From: Polaromonas sp. AET17H-212
Lineage (GTDB): Bacteria; Pseudomonadota; Gammaproteobacteria; Burkholderiales; Burkholderiaceae_C
Direction: 5' to 3'
Length of the DNA: 64,000 bases
Assembly (NCBI RefSeq): GCF_002379085.1
Contig: NZ_NBZW01000002.1
Location: forward strand, 124,001-188,000
A program made the translations under genes and the position numbers. Shown piece by piece: positions 47,870-57,246 of this stretch (its first letter is position 1; every line of letters begins with the position of its first letter). Below the pieces are notes generated by a model. It did not search any database and was not told the origin of the DNA. It saw only the letters and a program-made list of their open reading frames with translations.

Positions 47870-47963
47870 ACCAGGCTTTTGACCCGGCTGTCTCCGGCAG
47901 GCACCGGTCTGCGGTGCAGAGGTGGTTTCGGGAGGGGCGCCGGCAGCGGTTAGCATTCCTTGC

Positions 47964-48185
47964 ATGAAGTTATCCCGCCTGTTTCAGCCTCGCAATCCCC
48001 TGTTCTGGATGGCCATGGCGCTCAATGCCCTGTCGGCCGCGCTGGCCTGGATTGTCCACAACCGGGTGCTCGACACCTGGGCGACCCTGACCGTCGGCGG
48101 TTTCGCCCTCAGCAACGCGCTGATCGGCAGCTGGCTGGTCTGGCGGCTGCTGCGGGACGAGCCCGCTCCCCAAAAAATCAACTGA
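47964..48185 (+). CDS. small two-span membrane protein, unknown function
   Basis: A 73-residue protein with spans at about 9-28 and 37-60 and a charged tail. No family is recognised. It converges with pcp, overlapping it by 8 bases at the 3' end. No strong SD precedes the ATG (ATTCCTTGC), so the call is tentative. Confidence 0.5.
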   Translation: MKLSRLFQPRNPLFWMAMALNALSAALAWIVHNRVLDTWATLTVGGFALSNALIGSWLVWRLLRDEPAPQKIN

Positions 48186-48855
48186 TCGCGCCCGCGCCCT
48201 GCGTGATGTCGCGCTGCGTGGTCAGTGCCGCACGTACGGCCACACGCAGCCCGCGCACCACGTCCTCCAGCGCCATGTGGGGCTGGCCCTGAACCTGGCC
48301 CTGGCCGGGCAGGAAAGGCACATGAACAAAGCCGCCGCGTGTGCGTTTGAAGCCGCGCTGCGTGGCCAGCATGTGCATGAGTCCGTAGAACACATGGTTG
48401 CAGACAAAGGTGCCGGCGGTCTGCGAGACCTCGGCGGCAATGCCTTCTTTGTGCAGCGCCAGCAGCATGGCCTTGATGGGCAGCGTGCTGAAATACGCCG
48501 CCGGCCCGTCGGCGACAACGGGCGTGTCCACCGGCTGCGCGGCGGCATTGTCGGCAATGCGCGCGTCGTTCACATTGATGGCCACACGCTCCAGCGAGAG
48601 GGCGGCGCGTCCGCCGGCCTGACCGACACAGATGACCAGCGCCGGCTTGTGCGTGCGCAGCAGTCGCCCGAGTTCGGCCAGCGAGGCTTCAAACACGGTT
48701 GGCAATGGCGCGGCCACCACCTGGTGGCCACCGATGCGCCGGCCGTGCAGCGCCTGGACTGCCAGCCAGCTCGGGTTCAGGGTGTCGCCGCCGAAGGCGT
48801 CAAACCCGGTCAGGAGGATGGGCGGCAGGGGTGGGGAGGTCGTCGGGCGTGGCAT
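48178..48855 (-). CDS. pcp: pyroglutamyl-peptidase I
   Basis: A 225-residue cysteine peptidase of family C15. The start ILLTGFDAFGGDTLNPSW is diagnostic. The catalytic Glu is in GRAALSLERVAIN, Cys in QTAGTFVCNHVFYG, and His in GGFVHVPFLP. It removes N-terminal pyroglutamate from peptides in the cytoplasm. It stands alone, and there is nothing unusual about it. Confidence 0.93.
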   Translation of the reverse strand: MPRPTTSPPLPPILLTGFDAFGGDTLNPSWLAVQALHGRRIGGHQVVAAPLPTVFEASLAELGRLLRTHKPALVICVGQAGGRAALSLERVAINVNDARIADNAAAQPVDTPVVADGPAAYFSTLPIKAMLLALHKEGIAAEVSQTAGTFVCNHVFYGLMHMLATQRGFKRTRGGFVHVPFLPGQGQVQGQPHMALEDVVRGLRVAVRAALTTQRDITQGAGAIS

Positions 48856-48928
48856 GCCGCCATTGTGCGGCAGTCCGGGTCACATGGCTTCCCGGCATCG
48901 CCCCGGCGGCGGCGCTGGTGCAAGGCGC

Positions 48929-49606
48929 TTATTTCCTGATCAGTGCGCCGGTTTCCCGGTCGAAACGGACTTGGCGCACCTGCCCGTTCTGGCCCGGAAA
49001 GCCGTCCAGCGCCGCGCGCACCAGATAAGGCATGACCGCCGGCAAGGCGGCGTCGCCTTCATGTACCACGCGGGATTCGAACACGGCGCGTGGCTGCCCA
49101 GGCGGGCCGCTGCGGGTATCGAGCAGGCGCAGGTTGAGCTGGCTGTACTGCACGGTGTAGGGCACGACCCGGTCGCCCACATAGGTCGGACCAAAACGGC
49201 TGGGCGCCCAGAAGCCCGGGAAATACTGGCCGGCGGCGTTGCGGCGCGGCGGGTAAAACACCAGGGGGTCTTCATAGACAGGCTGCAGATAGGTTCTTTG
49301 CTGGGTCTGGCTGACCGTACTCAGCTCAGCCAGCAGGCGCGCCCGCTCGCCCGCGGCGGCAGGCCGTAGACCCAGTTTTTCCAGTTCCAGCTGCGCATAC
49401 CGCTCATAGGTGGCCTGCTCCAGTTCTTGCGGCGCGCCCCAGCGGTTGGGCGGCGGCTTGATGAAGCTGAAGCTGCTGCCGGCCGCGTCGGCCGGCCACT
49501 GGTTGAAACTGGTGACCTGGGTTACCAGCGCGCTGGCGCAGCCGCTCAGCAACACGGCTGACAGCAGGACGGGAAAAAGACGCGCACGCGCAAGAAAGCT
49601 GTTCAT
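48929..49606 (-). CDS. DUF4136 family lipoprotein
   Basis: A 225-residue lipoprotein with a signal peptide and lipobox LLSGC (Cys near 23) after a basic start (MNSFLARARLF). The rest carries DUF4136-like features (TSFNQWP...SFSFIKPP and YTVQYSQLNLRLLD). Function is unknown. ATG 49606 is used so that the signal peptide has a normal length; an in-frame ATG at 49642 is less likely. It is divergent from the zinc peptidase gene. Confidence 0.82.
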   Translation of the reverse strand: MNSFLARARLFPVLLSAVLLSGCASALVTQVTSFNQWPADAAGSSFSFIKPPPNRWGAPQELEQATYERYAQLELEKLGLRPAAAGERARLLAELSTVSQTQQRTYLQPVYEDPLVFYPPRRNAAGQYFPGFWAPSRFGPTYVGDRVVPYTVQYSQLNLRLLDTRSGPPGQPRAVFESRVVHEGDAALPAVMPYLVRAALDGFPGQNGQVRQVRFDRETGALIRK

Positions 49607-49722
49607 GTGTAATCCGATGCTGCAACGAACAAAATGTTCCATCCTTCAATTGCAAGCTCAAGTAAAGTAGTCTGCACAGTTTGCACCGCCACCGGCGGCG
49701 CCGACGCCAACGAAAGTCAATC

Positions 49723-50601
49723 ATGAAATGGGAAGGCAACCGCGAGTCGGACAACGTCGAGGACCGCCGTGGCAGCGGAGGTGGCGGCCTGGGCGGGCTG
49801 ATCGGCGGCCGCGGCATCGGCATCGGCACCATTGTGATCGCGCTGGTGGGTGGCTGGATTTTCGGCATCAACCCGCTGACCATTTTGAGTTTGCTCAGCG
49901 GCGGCACGCCCACCGCGCAGGTGCAGCAGCAGGGGCCGGCGCAGCGCCCGCCGGCGGACGACCGCATGGCCAGCTTTGTGTCCACCGTGCTGGCCGACAC
50001 CGAAGACGTCTGGAAAGTCGTGTTCACCCAAGGCGGCAGCACCTACCAGGAGCCGCGGCTGGTGCTGTTTCGCGGTGCCACCGCCACGGCCTGCGGCCAG
50101 GGGCAGGCAGCCATGGGGCCTTTTTATTGCCCGGCCGACCAGAAGGTCTACATCGACCTCGGGTTTTATGAAACCCTGCAGAAAAAGCTGGGCGCGCCCG
50201 GCGACTTTGCCCAGGCCTATGTGATTGCCCACGAGGTCGGCCACCATGTGCAGAACCAGCTGGGCATCACCGGCAAGATGGAGCAGATGCGCGGCCGTGT
50301 CAGCAAGACCGAATACAACGCCATGAGCGTGCGGCTGGAGTTGCAGGCCGACTGTTTTGCCGGCTTGTGGGCGCACCATGCGCAGCGCGCCCGTGCCATC
50401 CTGGAGCAGGGCGACGTCGAGGAGGCCATGAATGCTGCCGCAAAAATCGGCGACGACGCGCTGCAGCGCGGCGGTGGCGGTGCCATCGTGCCCGAGAGTT
50501 TCACCCACGGCAGCAGTGCCCAGCGTGCGCGCTGGTTCAACAACGGCTTGCAGCAGGGCAGTGTCAAGGCCTGTGACACCTTCTCCGCCAGGAATTTATA
50601 G
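49723..50601 (+). CDS. ypfJ: YpfJ-like neutral zinc metallopeptidase
   Basis: A 292-residue protein with a basic/Gly-rich start (MKWEGNRESDNVEDRRG), one membrane span (about 42-62) and a peptidase domain with the zinc-binding AHEVGHHVQ. A third ligand is expected in LQADCFAGLWAHH. This is the neutral zinc metallopeptidase (PF04228) family; natural substrates are unknown. The downstream gap to the helicase gene holds an intergenic repeat. Confidence 0.92.
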   Translation: MKWEGNRESDNVEDRRGSGGGGLGGLIGGRGIGIGTIVIALVGGWIFGINPLTILSLLSGGTPTAQVQQQGPAQRPPADDRMASFVSTVLADTEDVWKVVFTQGGSTYQEPRLVLFRGATATACGQGQAAMGPFYCPADQKVYIDLGFYETLQKKLGAPGDFAQAYVIAHEVGHHVQNQLGITGKMEQMRGRVSKTEYNAMSVRLELQADCFAGLWAHHAQRARAILEQGDVEEAMNAAAKIGDDALQRGGGGAIVPESFTHGSSAQRARWFNNGLQQGSVKACDTFSARNL

Positions 50602-50656
50602 AAAAAATGGCTACAGACCGCGTTTCTAAAGCGGATGTAGCTATTGAATTTATAGC
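50601..50656 (-). repeat. intergenic repeat with a 'ctattgaatttatag' core (divergent copy)
   Basis: The minus strand reads TGCTATAAATTCAATAGCTA followed by CGCTTTAGAAACGCGG. It resembles the core of the other intergenic repeats but not their GGCTGG end, so it is a variant or a related family. It lies between ypfJ and the helicase gene. Confidence 0.5.
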
Positions 50657-50752
50657 AATTGGGCGACGGGAAACAGGCCATCCGTCGGCCCCACCGGGCG
50701 ACGGGCCGGCCAAAATGCCTTTATCGCCCAAAGTGCGACAATAGCAGGCTAA

Positions 50753-52210
50753 ATGACATCATCTTTTTCGAACCTTTCGCTGGCAGAACCGCTGGCCCGC
50801 GCCGTAGCCGAAATGGGCTACGAAACCATGACCCCCATCCAGGAGCAGGCCATTCCGGTCGTTCTCCAGGGCAGGGACGTGATGGGCGCCGCCCAGACCG
50901 GCACCGGCAAAACCGCCGCTTTCGCGCTCCCGCTGCTGCAACGCATGATGAAGCACGAGAACGCCTCGACTTCGCCGGCGCGCCATCCGGTGCGTGCGCT
51001 GGTGCTGCTGCCCACGCGCGAACTGGCGGTGCAGGTCGCCGAGCAGGTGAAGTTCTACGCCAAATACACCAACCTCAATAGCGCGGTGGTGTTCGGCGGC
51101 ATGGACATGAAGCCGCAAACCGCTGAGCTGAAGAAAGGCGTCGAGGTGCTGGTGGCCACACCGGGGCGCCTGCTGGACCACATCGAAGCCAAGAATACCG
51201 TGCTCAACCAGGTCGAGTACGTGGTGCTCGACGAGGCCGACCGCATGCTGGACATCGGCTTTTTGCCCGACCTGCAGCGCATCCTGAGCTACCTGCCCAA
51301 GCAGCGCATCACCCTGCTGTTTTCGGCCACCTTCTCGCCCGAGATCAAGCGTCTGGCATCCAGCTTCCTGCAGGACCCGGTGACGATCGAGGTGGCGCGT
51401 TCCAACGCCACGGCGTCCACGGTGGAGCAGCATTTCTACGCCGTCAGTGCCGACGACAAGCGCCGCGCGCTGCACCAGGTGCTCAAGACCCGCGGCATCA
51501 AGCAGGCGTTTGTGTTTGTCAACAGCAAGCTCGGCTGCGCACGCCTGGCCCGCTCCCTGGAGCGCGAAGGCCTGAAAACCACCGCCCTGCATGGCGACAA
51601 AAGCCAGGACGAACGCCTGAAAGCGCTCGAAGCCTTCAAAAGCGGTGAAGTCGATTTGCTGGTGTGTACCGATGTGGCCGCGCGCGGCCTGGACATCAAG
51701 GACGTGCCGGCGGTGTTCAACTTCGACGTGCCTTTCAACGCGGAAGACTATGTGCACCGCATCGGCCGCACCGGCCGCGCCGGCGCCTCGGGCCTGGCGG
51801 TGAGTTTTGCGGCCGCCAGCGACCAGCGCCTGGTCACCGACATCGAAAAACTCATCAAGACCAAGATCGAGCTCGAACCCATGGAGTTCGACGAAGACCA
51901 GCCACGCATCAAGGAGCAGGGCCGCATCAACGACGGCCGGCGCATGTACCGCGACAGCGGCGACCAGCCGGTGCGCGAGCCGCTTGAGGCCCAGCGCGAC
52001 AGGCCGGAGCGCCGCGAACGCCGCGAGGCGCCGCCGCAGCGTCAGCAGGCCTCGCGCGATCCCTTCTTTGACAAGCCTTACGAATCCAGCCTGCCGGCCG
52101 AAGCGCAGCCGGCCTGGGAAGCGGCCGCCAAGGGCGGCGCCGCACGCGGCGTGTCGGCCAACATCAAGCCGAAGAAAAAAGTCGCGGCGCTGTTCAAGAC
52201 CGGCAGCTGA
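50753..52210 (+). CDS. rhlE: DEAD-box RNA helicase (RhlE-like)
   Basis: A 485-residue helicase with the Q motif (GYETMTPIQEQAIP), motif I AQTGTGKT, DEAD-type motif II VLDEADRML, SAT in LLFSATFS, and motif VI HRIGRTGRAG. The C-terminal extension (about 385-485) is Arg/Gln-rich and variable, as in RhlE-type proteins that bind RNA non-specifically. It acts in ribosome assembly or mRNA decay. ATG 50753 is the first codon before the Q motif. Confidence 0.92.
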   Translation: MTSSFSNLSLAEPLARAVAEMGYETMTPIQEQAIPVVLQGRDVMGAAQTGTGKTAAFALPLLQRMMKHENASTSPARHPVRALVLLPTRELAVQVAEQVKFYAKYTNLNSAVVFGGMDMKPQTAELKKGVEVLVATPGRLLDHIEAKNTVLNQVEYVVLDEADRMLDIGFLPDLQRILSYLPKQRITLLFSATFSPEIKRLASSFLQDPVTIEVARSNATASTVEQHFYAVSADDKRRALHQVLKTRGIKQAFVFVNSKLGCARLARSLEREGLKTTALHGDKSQDERLKALEAFKSGEVDLLVCTDVAARGLDIKDVPAVFNFDVPFNAEDYVHRIGRTGRAGASGLAVSFAAASDQRLVTDIEKLIKTKIELEPMEFDEDQPRIKEQGRINDGRRMYRDSGDQPVREPLEAQRDRPERRERREAPPQRQQASRDPFFDKPYESSLPAEAQPAWEAAAKGGAARGVSANIKPKKKVAALFKTGS

Positions 52211-52304
52211 GGCGGCGGGCCCGCCGGCTGTCGGGACCGGGGCCTACCTTTTCCCGCGCAGGCGTCTGATGGGCTGGCCACGCCAGCCGCGCTAAGCTGG
52301 GGCG

Positions 52305-53213
52305 ATGATGCCCTCGATCGCGCGCCTGCGCCGCGCCTACCAACGTTCCTCTTTCCCCACCCTGTTGCGTCCGGCTCGCCGTGCCATTGACCTTTGGATG
52401 AACGCGGACGGCCTGCGCATGAGTGCGGCCATGTCCTTCTACGGCATTCTCAGCCTGGCGCCCCTGCTGGTGCTGCTGGTGGCCGTGCTGGGCTGGTGGC
52501 TGGACCGCAGCTACATCGAAAGCAGCCTGATCCGGGAGATAGGCGGCGTGATCGGCGAGCAGGGCGCGCAGATGATCAAGCAGGCGCTGGCCAGCGCGCA
52601 GGAGCCGTCAGAGGGGCTGCTGGCCTCGGGCATCGCCTTTGTGTTGCTGCTGTCGGGCGCCACCGGCGTGTTTGCCGAACTGCAGGACGCCTTCGAGCGG
52701 CTCTGGCGCCAGGACACCGGCGTGCCGCCGCAGCAGAAGTGGTGGTACGGCGCGTCGCTGCGCGTGCGCGGCATTGCCTACATCCTGGCCTTCGGCTTTC
52801 TGTTGCTGGTGTCGCTGGCGATCTCCGCCATCCTGAGTTTCCTGACCACCTGGGCCGGCGTCTACGTGCCGCTCGAAGGTGTTGCGGTGGCGATCAACGA
52901 GCTGGTCTCCATGGGGTTTTCCGCGGGGCTGTTTGTTGCGTTGATGCGCATGAGCGCCGGGCCCAAACCTTCGCTGCGTTACCTGGTGATGGGTGGCATC
53001 GCCGGCGGCATTTTGTTTGCGCTGGGCAAGTACCTGATGGCGATTTACCTGTCGACCGCGGCCGTGGTGTCGGCTTACGGCGCGGCCGGCTCGCTGGTGG
53101 TGCTGCTGATGTGGATCTACTTCTCGTCGGCGGTGCTGCTGCTCTCGGCCAGTGTGGCGCGCGCCCTGTCCGACGAGGCGGAACTCAGGAAGGCCGCCCC
53201 GGCCCCCGCCTGA
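52305..53213 (+). CDS. YihY/BrkB-family membrane protein
   Basis: A 302-residue inner-membrane protein with about six spans and the family core AAMSFYGILSLAPLLVLLVAVLGWW plus ATGVFAELQDAFERLW. Once thought to be RNase BN, these proteins are now of uncertain function (possible transporters). It starts with two ATG codons at 52305 and 52308. The 95 bp after the helicase gene show no clear terminator. Confidence 0.9.
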   Translation: MMPSIARLRRAYQRSSFPTLLRPARRAIDLWMNADGLRMSAAMSFYGILSLAPLLVLLVAVLGWWLDRSYIESSLIREIGGVIGEQGAQMIKQALASAQEPSEGLLASGIAFVLLLSGATGVFAELQDAFERLWRQDTGVPPQQKWWYGASLRVRGIAYILAFGFLLLVSLAISAILSFLTTWAGVYVPLEGVAVAINELVSMGFSAGLFVALMRMSAGPKPSLRYLVMGGIAGGILFALGKYLMAIYLSTAAVVSAYGAAGSLVVLLMWIYFSSAVLLLSASVARALSDEAELRKAAPAPA

Positions 53214-53231
53214 GCTGTTGGCGGGCTGCTG

Positions 53232-53289
53232 GTTTGCTACTTTATTGATAGCTTCTGGCGCAGGTGTTTGTTGGGCTGGAGGCCTGAAA
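53232..53289 (+). repeat. Comamonadaceae-type intergenic repeat, copy B
   Basis: TTTGCTACTTTATTGATAGC opens the copy and TTGTTGGGCTGGAGGCCTG closes it. Lies between yihY and apaH, which are convergent. Confidence 0.75.
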
Positions 53290-53319
53290 CGCTTGAAACC
53301 CTTGAGTATCCGGCAGCAC

Positions 53320-54171
53320 TCAGTCCGGTGCCTGGACCTGCGGACATTGCACCCGGACCAACTCGAACTGACCGGGCTGGCTGCCCAGCCGCGCCGCGCT
53401 CAGGCAGCCGCCCCAGACACAGCCGGTGTCCAGCGGCAGGGTGTTGGCCAGCAGGCCGGACCCGCTGGCCACGGTGTCGGCGCCCAGCGTGGACCAGTGG
53501 CCGAAGGCGACGGGCAGACCGGCGGTTTTCCGGCCGGGCACTTCAAACCACGGCAGGTAACCGGGGGGGGCCGTCTGCGTGCTGCCGGTGGTGGCAAATT
53601 CCATGGCGCCGTCGGCCGTGCAAAAACGCATGCGGGTCAGGGCATTGACAATCACGCGCAGCCGCTCGGCACCGGCCAGCGTGTCCTGCCACTGGTTCGG
53701 CGTGTTGCCGTACATCGCTTTCAAAAAACCTGCCAGGTCGGGGCCGCGCAACGCCTGCTCCACCTCGCCGGCCAGCGCCATGGTCTGCGCGGCGCTCCAT
53801 TGCGGCAGCACGCCGGCGTGCACCATGAGCCAGCCGTGTTCCAGCATGGCCATGCGGCGGTGCCGCAGCCAGTCGAGCAGGGCGTCGCCGTCGGTCGCGT
53901 CCAGCACCTGCTGCACGGTGTCGCTGCGGTGCGGCTTGCGCAGCCCGTGGCGGATGCCGAGCAGGTTCAGGTCATGGTTGCCCAGCAGGCACTGCGCCGC
54001 ATCGCCCAGGCCGGACAGGCGGCGCAGCACGCCCAGCGAGTCCGGGCCGCGGTTGACCAGGTCGCCCAGGATGTAGAGGGTGTCGCGGCTGGGGGAAAAA
54101 TCCACGCTGTGCAGCAGGCGCTGCAGCGGCTCGTTGCAACCCTGCAGGTCGCCAATCAAGTAAAGTGCCAT
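53320..54171 (-). CDS. apaH: bis(5'-nucleosyl)-tetraphosphatase, symmetrical
   Basis: A 283-residue metallophosphoesterase with the ApaH signature blocks LIGDLQGC, LGDLVNRGPDSL and LGNHDLNLL. It splits Ap4A into two ADP and limits alarmone or NpnN-RNA-cap levels. Length is normal. It is divergent from the corC-like gene, and only 23 bp separate the start codons, so the promoters must lie in the opposite coding regions or overlap closely. Confidence 0.95.
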   Translation of the reverse strand: MALYLIGDLQGCNEPLQRLLHSVDFSPSRDTLYILGDLVNRGPDSLGVLRRLSGLGDAAQCLLGNHDLNLLGIRHGLRKPHRSDTVQQVLDATDGDALLDWLRHRRMAMLEHGWLMVHAGVLPQWSAAQTMALAGEVEQALRGPDLAGFLKAMYGNTPNQWQDTLAGAERLRVIVNALTRMRFCTADGAMEFATTGSTQTAPPGYLPWFEVPGRKTAGLPVAFGHWSTLGADTVASGSGLLANTLPLDTGCVWGGCLSAARLGSQPGQFELVRVQCPQVQAPD

Positions 54172-54194
54172 GTGTTCATTCTGCCTTCGGATCC

Positions 54195-55538
54195 ATGGAT
54201 TTCTTCCTCATCGCCTTTTTGACCCTGCTTAACGGCGTTTTTGCCATGTCCGAGATGGCGCTGTCGGCAAGCCGCAAGGCCAGGCTCACCGCCCTCGCAG
54301 AGTCGGGTGACAAGGGCGCGCAGGGGGCGATGACGCTGCTCGACAACCCGACGCAGTTTCTCTCGTCGGTGCAGGTCGGCATCACCTCCATCGGCATGCT
54401 CAACGGCATCATCGGCGAGGCGGCCTTCAGCAGCGGGCTCTCGACATGGATACAGACTTTCGGCGCCTCGCCCCGTGCGGCAGACATCACGGCCACGGCG
54501 CTGGTGGTGACCATCATCACCTACATCACGATTGTGTTTGGCGAACTGGTGCCCAAGCGCATCGGCCAGCTGTACCCCGAGACGGTGGCGCGTCTGGTGT
54601 CGCGTCCGATGATGTGGGTGGCCACCGGCGCCAAGCCTTTTGTGCGGCTGCTGTCCTTCAGTACCCACAGCGTGCTCAAGCTGCTGCGTGTCGACACCGC
54701 CGGCGACCGCACCGTGACCGATGAGGAAATCGCCGCCAGCCTGGAAGAGGGCGTGGACGCGGGGCTGATCGAGGAGCACGAGCACCAGATGGTGCAGAAC
54801 GTCTTTCTGCTCGACGACCGGCTGCTCACCTCGCTGATGCTGCCGCGCTCGGACATCGAGTGGCTGGACGCCAGCGACACCGTGGCGCAGGCCATCACCA
54901 AGGCCGGCGCAACCGGACACTCGTGGTACCCGGTGTGCCGCGGCAGCCTCGACGACGTCGTGGGTGTGGTCAACGTGGCCAAGCTGCTGGCCCTGCGCGG
55001 CCAGATCCAGCCCGTCGGCGAGGAGACCGGCACCGGCACCACTCCGACGCTGGCCGACCGCATTGACACCTACGCGATTCCGGCCATGTTTGTACCCGAA
55101 ACGCTGACCGGCATGGAGCTGCTCGAGCAGTTTCGCACCCAGTCCACCCGCATCGTGTTTGTGGTCGACGAATACGGCGTGGTGCAGGGCCTGATGACCC
55201 CCATGGACATGCTGGAGGCCATCACTGGCGAGCTGCAGCCCGGCGCGCAGGTGGACGCCTGGGCCACGCGCCGCGCCGACGGCAGCTGGCTGATCGACGG
55301 CGTGATGCCGGTGTCCGAACTCAAGGCCCGGCTCGACATCCGGGAGCTGCCCGAGGAGGACAAGGGCCGCTACAACACCGTGGCCGGCCTGCTGCAAAGC
55401 GTGTCGGGCCGCCTGCTCGGCACCGGCGATGTGGTGGACGCCGCGGGCTGGCGTTTTGAGGTGCTGGACCTGGACGGCAAACGCATCGACAAGGTGCTGG
55501 TCAGCCAGATTGCCGGGCAGCCGGACGAGCCGGCCTAG
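54195..55538 (+). CDS. CNNM/CorC-type hemolysin-family transporter
   Basis: A 447-residue protein. A DUF21/CNNM membrane part (about 1-190, starting MDFFLIAFLTLLNGVFAMSEMALSASRKARL, with EL.PKRIGQLYPE) is followed by two CBS domains (about 205-330) and a CorC_HlyC C-terminal domain (about 345-440). These proteins are associated with Mg/Co efflux and sodium exchange. ATG 54195 starts the first span. Confidence 0.92.
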   Translation: MDFFLIAFLTLLNGVFAMSEMALSASRKARLTALAESGDKGAQGAMTLLDNPTQFLSSVQVGITSIGMLNGIIGEAAFSSGLSTWIQTFGASPRAADITATALVVTIITYITIVFGELVPKRIGQLYPETVARLVSRPMMWVATGAKPFVRLLSFSTHSVLKLLRVDTAGDRTVTDEEIAASLEEGVDAGLIEEHEHQMVQNVFLLDDRLLTSLMLPRSDIEWLDASDTVAQAITKAGATGHSWYPVCRGSLDDVVGVVNVAKLLALRGQIQPVGEETGTGTTPTLADRIDTYAIPAMFVPETLTGMELLEQFRTQSTRIVFVVDEYGVVQGLMTPMDMLEAITGELQPGAQVDAWATRRADGSWLIDGVMPVSELKARLDIRELPEEDKGRYNTVAGLLQSVSGRLLGTGDVVDAAGWRFEVLDLDGKRIDKVLVSQIAGQPDEPA

Positions 55539-55574
55539 TGCCGATGCCGTTCATTCGAGCGCCGGCAATCCATG

Positions 55575-55631
55575 TTTTCGGCCTCCAGCCCAATCAGGAC
55601 GGGCGCAGGCAGCTATTGATTCAATAGCATT
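55575..55631 (-). repeat. Comamonadaceae-type intergenic repeat, copy C
   Basis: The minus strand reads TGCTATTGAATCAATAGCTG, then GCGCCCGTCCTGATTGGGCT and GGAGGCC. It is in the opposite direction to copy B. The remaining gap (55539-55795) shows no gene. Confidence 0.75.
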
Positions 55632-55795
55632 TCGGCTTGCTGGCCCAGCCGCCGGCGCCCGCTGTTGCGAAGGACGCGGTATCCTTGCTGGCACAACCCA
55701 CCGGAACAAGACAGCCGGCCGCGTTCGCCGGGCATTCTTCATGAACCCTTCACTCCGCCCATTGCGCACCCTGCGAGCCCTGCACGGCCCGGCTG

Positions 55796-57118
55796 ATGAA
55801 TAGCGCCGTGTGGTTCTTGCTGGTGGGCGGCCTGCTGCTGGTGATGGGCCTGACCTACACCGTCCTCAAGCGCTCGCCGGTCACGGCCGCCATCATTTAC
55901 CTGGCCGTGGGGCTGCTGGTGGGGCCTAGCGCGCTCAACCTGCTGCACTTCAACCCGCTCAAGGAGTCGGCCCTGCTGGAGGTGCTGACCGAGGGTGCCG
56001 TGCTGATCTCTCTGTTTTCCGCCGGCGTCAAGATGCCGGTGCCCTTCAGCTTCACCCGCTGGCGCGCGCCGATTCTGCTGGCCACCGTGTCCATGACGCT
56101 CACCGTCGCCATGGTGGCGGCCTTTGCTTTCTACGTGCTGGGCCTGCCGCTGGGCGCCGGCGTGTTGCTGGGCGCAATTCTGGCGCCGACCGACCCGGTG
56201 CTCGCCACCGACGTGCAGATCCGCCACCCGGGCGACCGCGACCAGCTGCGTTTTACCCTGACCTGCGAGGCGGGCATGAACGACGGCAGCGCCTTCCCCT
56301 TCGTGATGCTGGGGCTCGGCTTGCTGGGCCTGCACGAACTCGGCGACTTCGGGCTGCGCTGGGTCCTGGTGGATGTGCTGTGGGCCACGCTGGCCGCCGT
56401 CCTGATTGGTGGCGTGGCCGGCATTGCCCTGGCCCGCCTGGGCTGGAAATTCCGGCGTGCGCCGCACAAACACGAGCTGCTGGACGACTTCCTGGGCCTG
56501 GGGCTGATCGGCGTGGTGTACGGCTTGACGGTCATGGTGCATGCCTGGGGTTTTCTGGCCGTCTTTTTTGCCGCCGTGGCGCTGCGCCAGACCGAACTGA
56601 AGCTGGCACGGAACGCACTCAAGTCCGCCGCCGGTACCACCGAAACCGGCGGCACCGGCGCGCCGGCCAACGCCGGGCCCGGCGCCGATCCGGACTCCTT
56701 GCACACGGTCAGCGAGGGCTCGCTGATCTTCAAGGAACACCTGGAGCGGCTGTCGGAACTGATCCTGGTGCTGCTGGTCGGCGGCTCGCTGTTCCTGACC
56801 TCCTGGAGCTGGCCGGCGGTGGGGCTGGCGCTGTTCCTGTTCCTGGTGGCGCGACCGCTCAGTGTGCTGGCCGGCCTGCTGTTCACGCCGACGCCCTGGC
56901 GCATACGCGGCATGACGGCCTGGTTCGGCGTGCGCGGCATCGGCTCGCTGTATTACCTGATGTACGCCATCCAGCACCAGCTGCCCGAGAGCCTGGCCCT
57001 GCAGATGATCCAGATGACCCTGGTGGTGGTGGCGCTGTCCATCCTGCTCCACGGGGTCAGCGTCAAGCCCATGATGGGCTACTTCTGGCGGCGCAGCAAA
57101 CAGACGCCGGTGCCCTGA
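55796..57118 (+). CDS. CPA-type cation:proton antiporter
   Basis: A 440-residue membrane protein with about 12 spans and the NhaP/CPA1 motifs LAPTDPVLATDVQI (with the paired Asp) and CEAGMNDGSAFPFV (cation site), plus FGVRGIGSLYYLMYA near the end. It exchanges sodium or potassium for protons. A loop of ~45 residues with a Gly/Thr/Ala-rich insert (about 280-310) precedes the last spans. A hairpin followed by T6 lies at its stop codon. Confidence 0.9.
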   Translation: MNSAVWFLLVGGLLLVMGLTYTVLKRSPVTAAIIYLAVGLLVGPSALNLLHFNPLKESALLEVLTEGAVLISLFSAGVKMPVPFSFTRWRAPILLATVSMTLTVAMVAAFAFYVLGLPLGAGVLLGAILAPTDPVLATDVQIRHPGDRDQLRFTLTCEAGMNDGSAFPFVMLGLGLLGLHELGDFGLRWVLVDVLWATLAAVLIGGVAGIALARLGWKFRRAPHKHELLDDFLGLGLIGVVYGLTVMVHAWGFLAVFFAAVALRQTELKLARNALKSAAGTTETGGTGAPANAGPGADPDSLHTVSEGSLIFKEHLERLSELILVLLVGGSLFLTSWSWPAVGLALFLFLVARPLSVLAGLLFTPTPWRIRGMTAWFGVRGIGSLYYLMYAIQHQLPESLALQMIQMTLVVVALSILLHGVSVKPMMGYFWRRSKQTPVP

Positions 57119-57135
57119 GGCTGGGCGGCTTTTTT
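57106..57135 (+). terminator. intrinsic terminator after the antiporter gene
   Basis: GCC..GCCC pairs with GGGC.GGC around TGAGGCT, followed by TTTTTT (57130-57135). The stem overlaps the stop codon. Confidence 0.55.
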
Positions 57136-57246
57136 CATGCGAACGGGTGACGCGGCGCCCGGTGCAGGCAGATCGTCCCGGCCCCGCCCGGGGGCAAGGG
57201 CCGCCCGCCGCGCCAGCCAGCGGGCCGCTGCGCTAAGCTGCCCGCC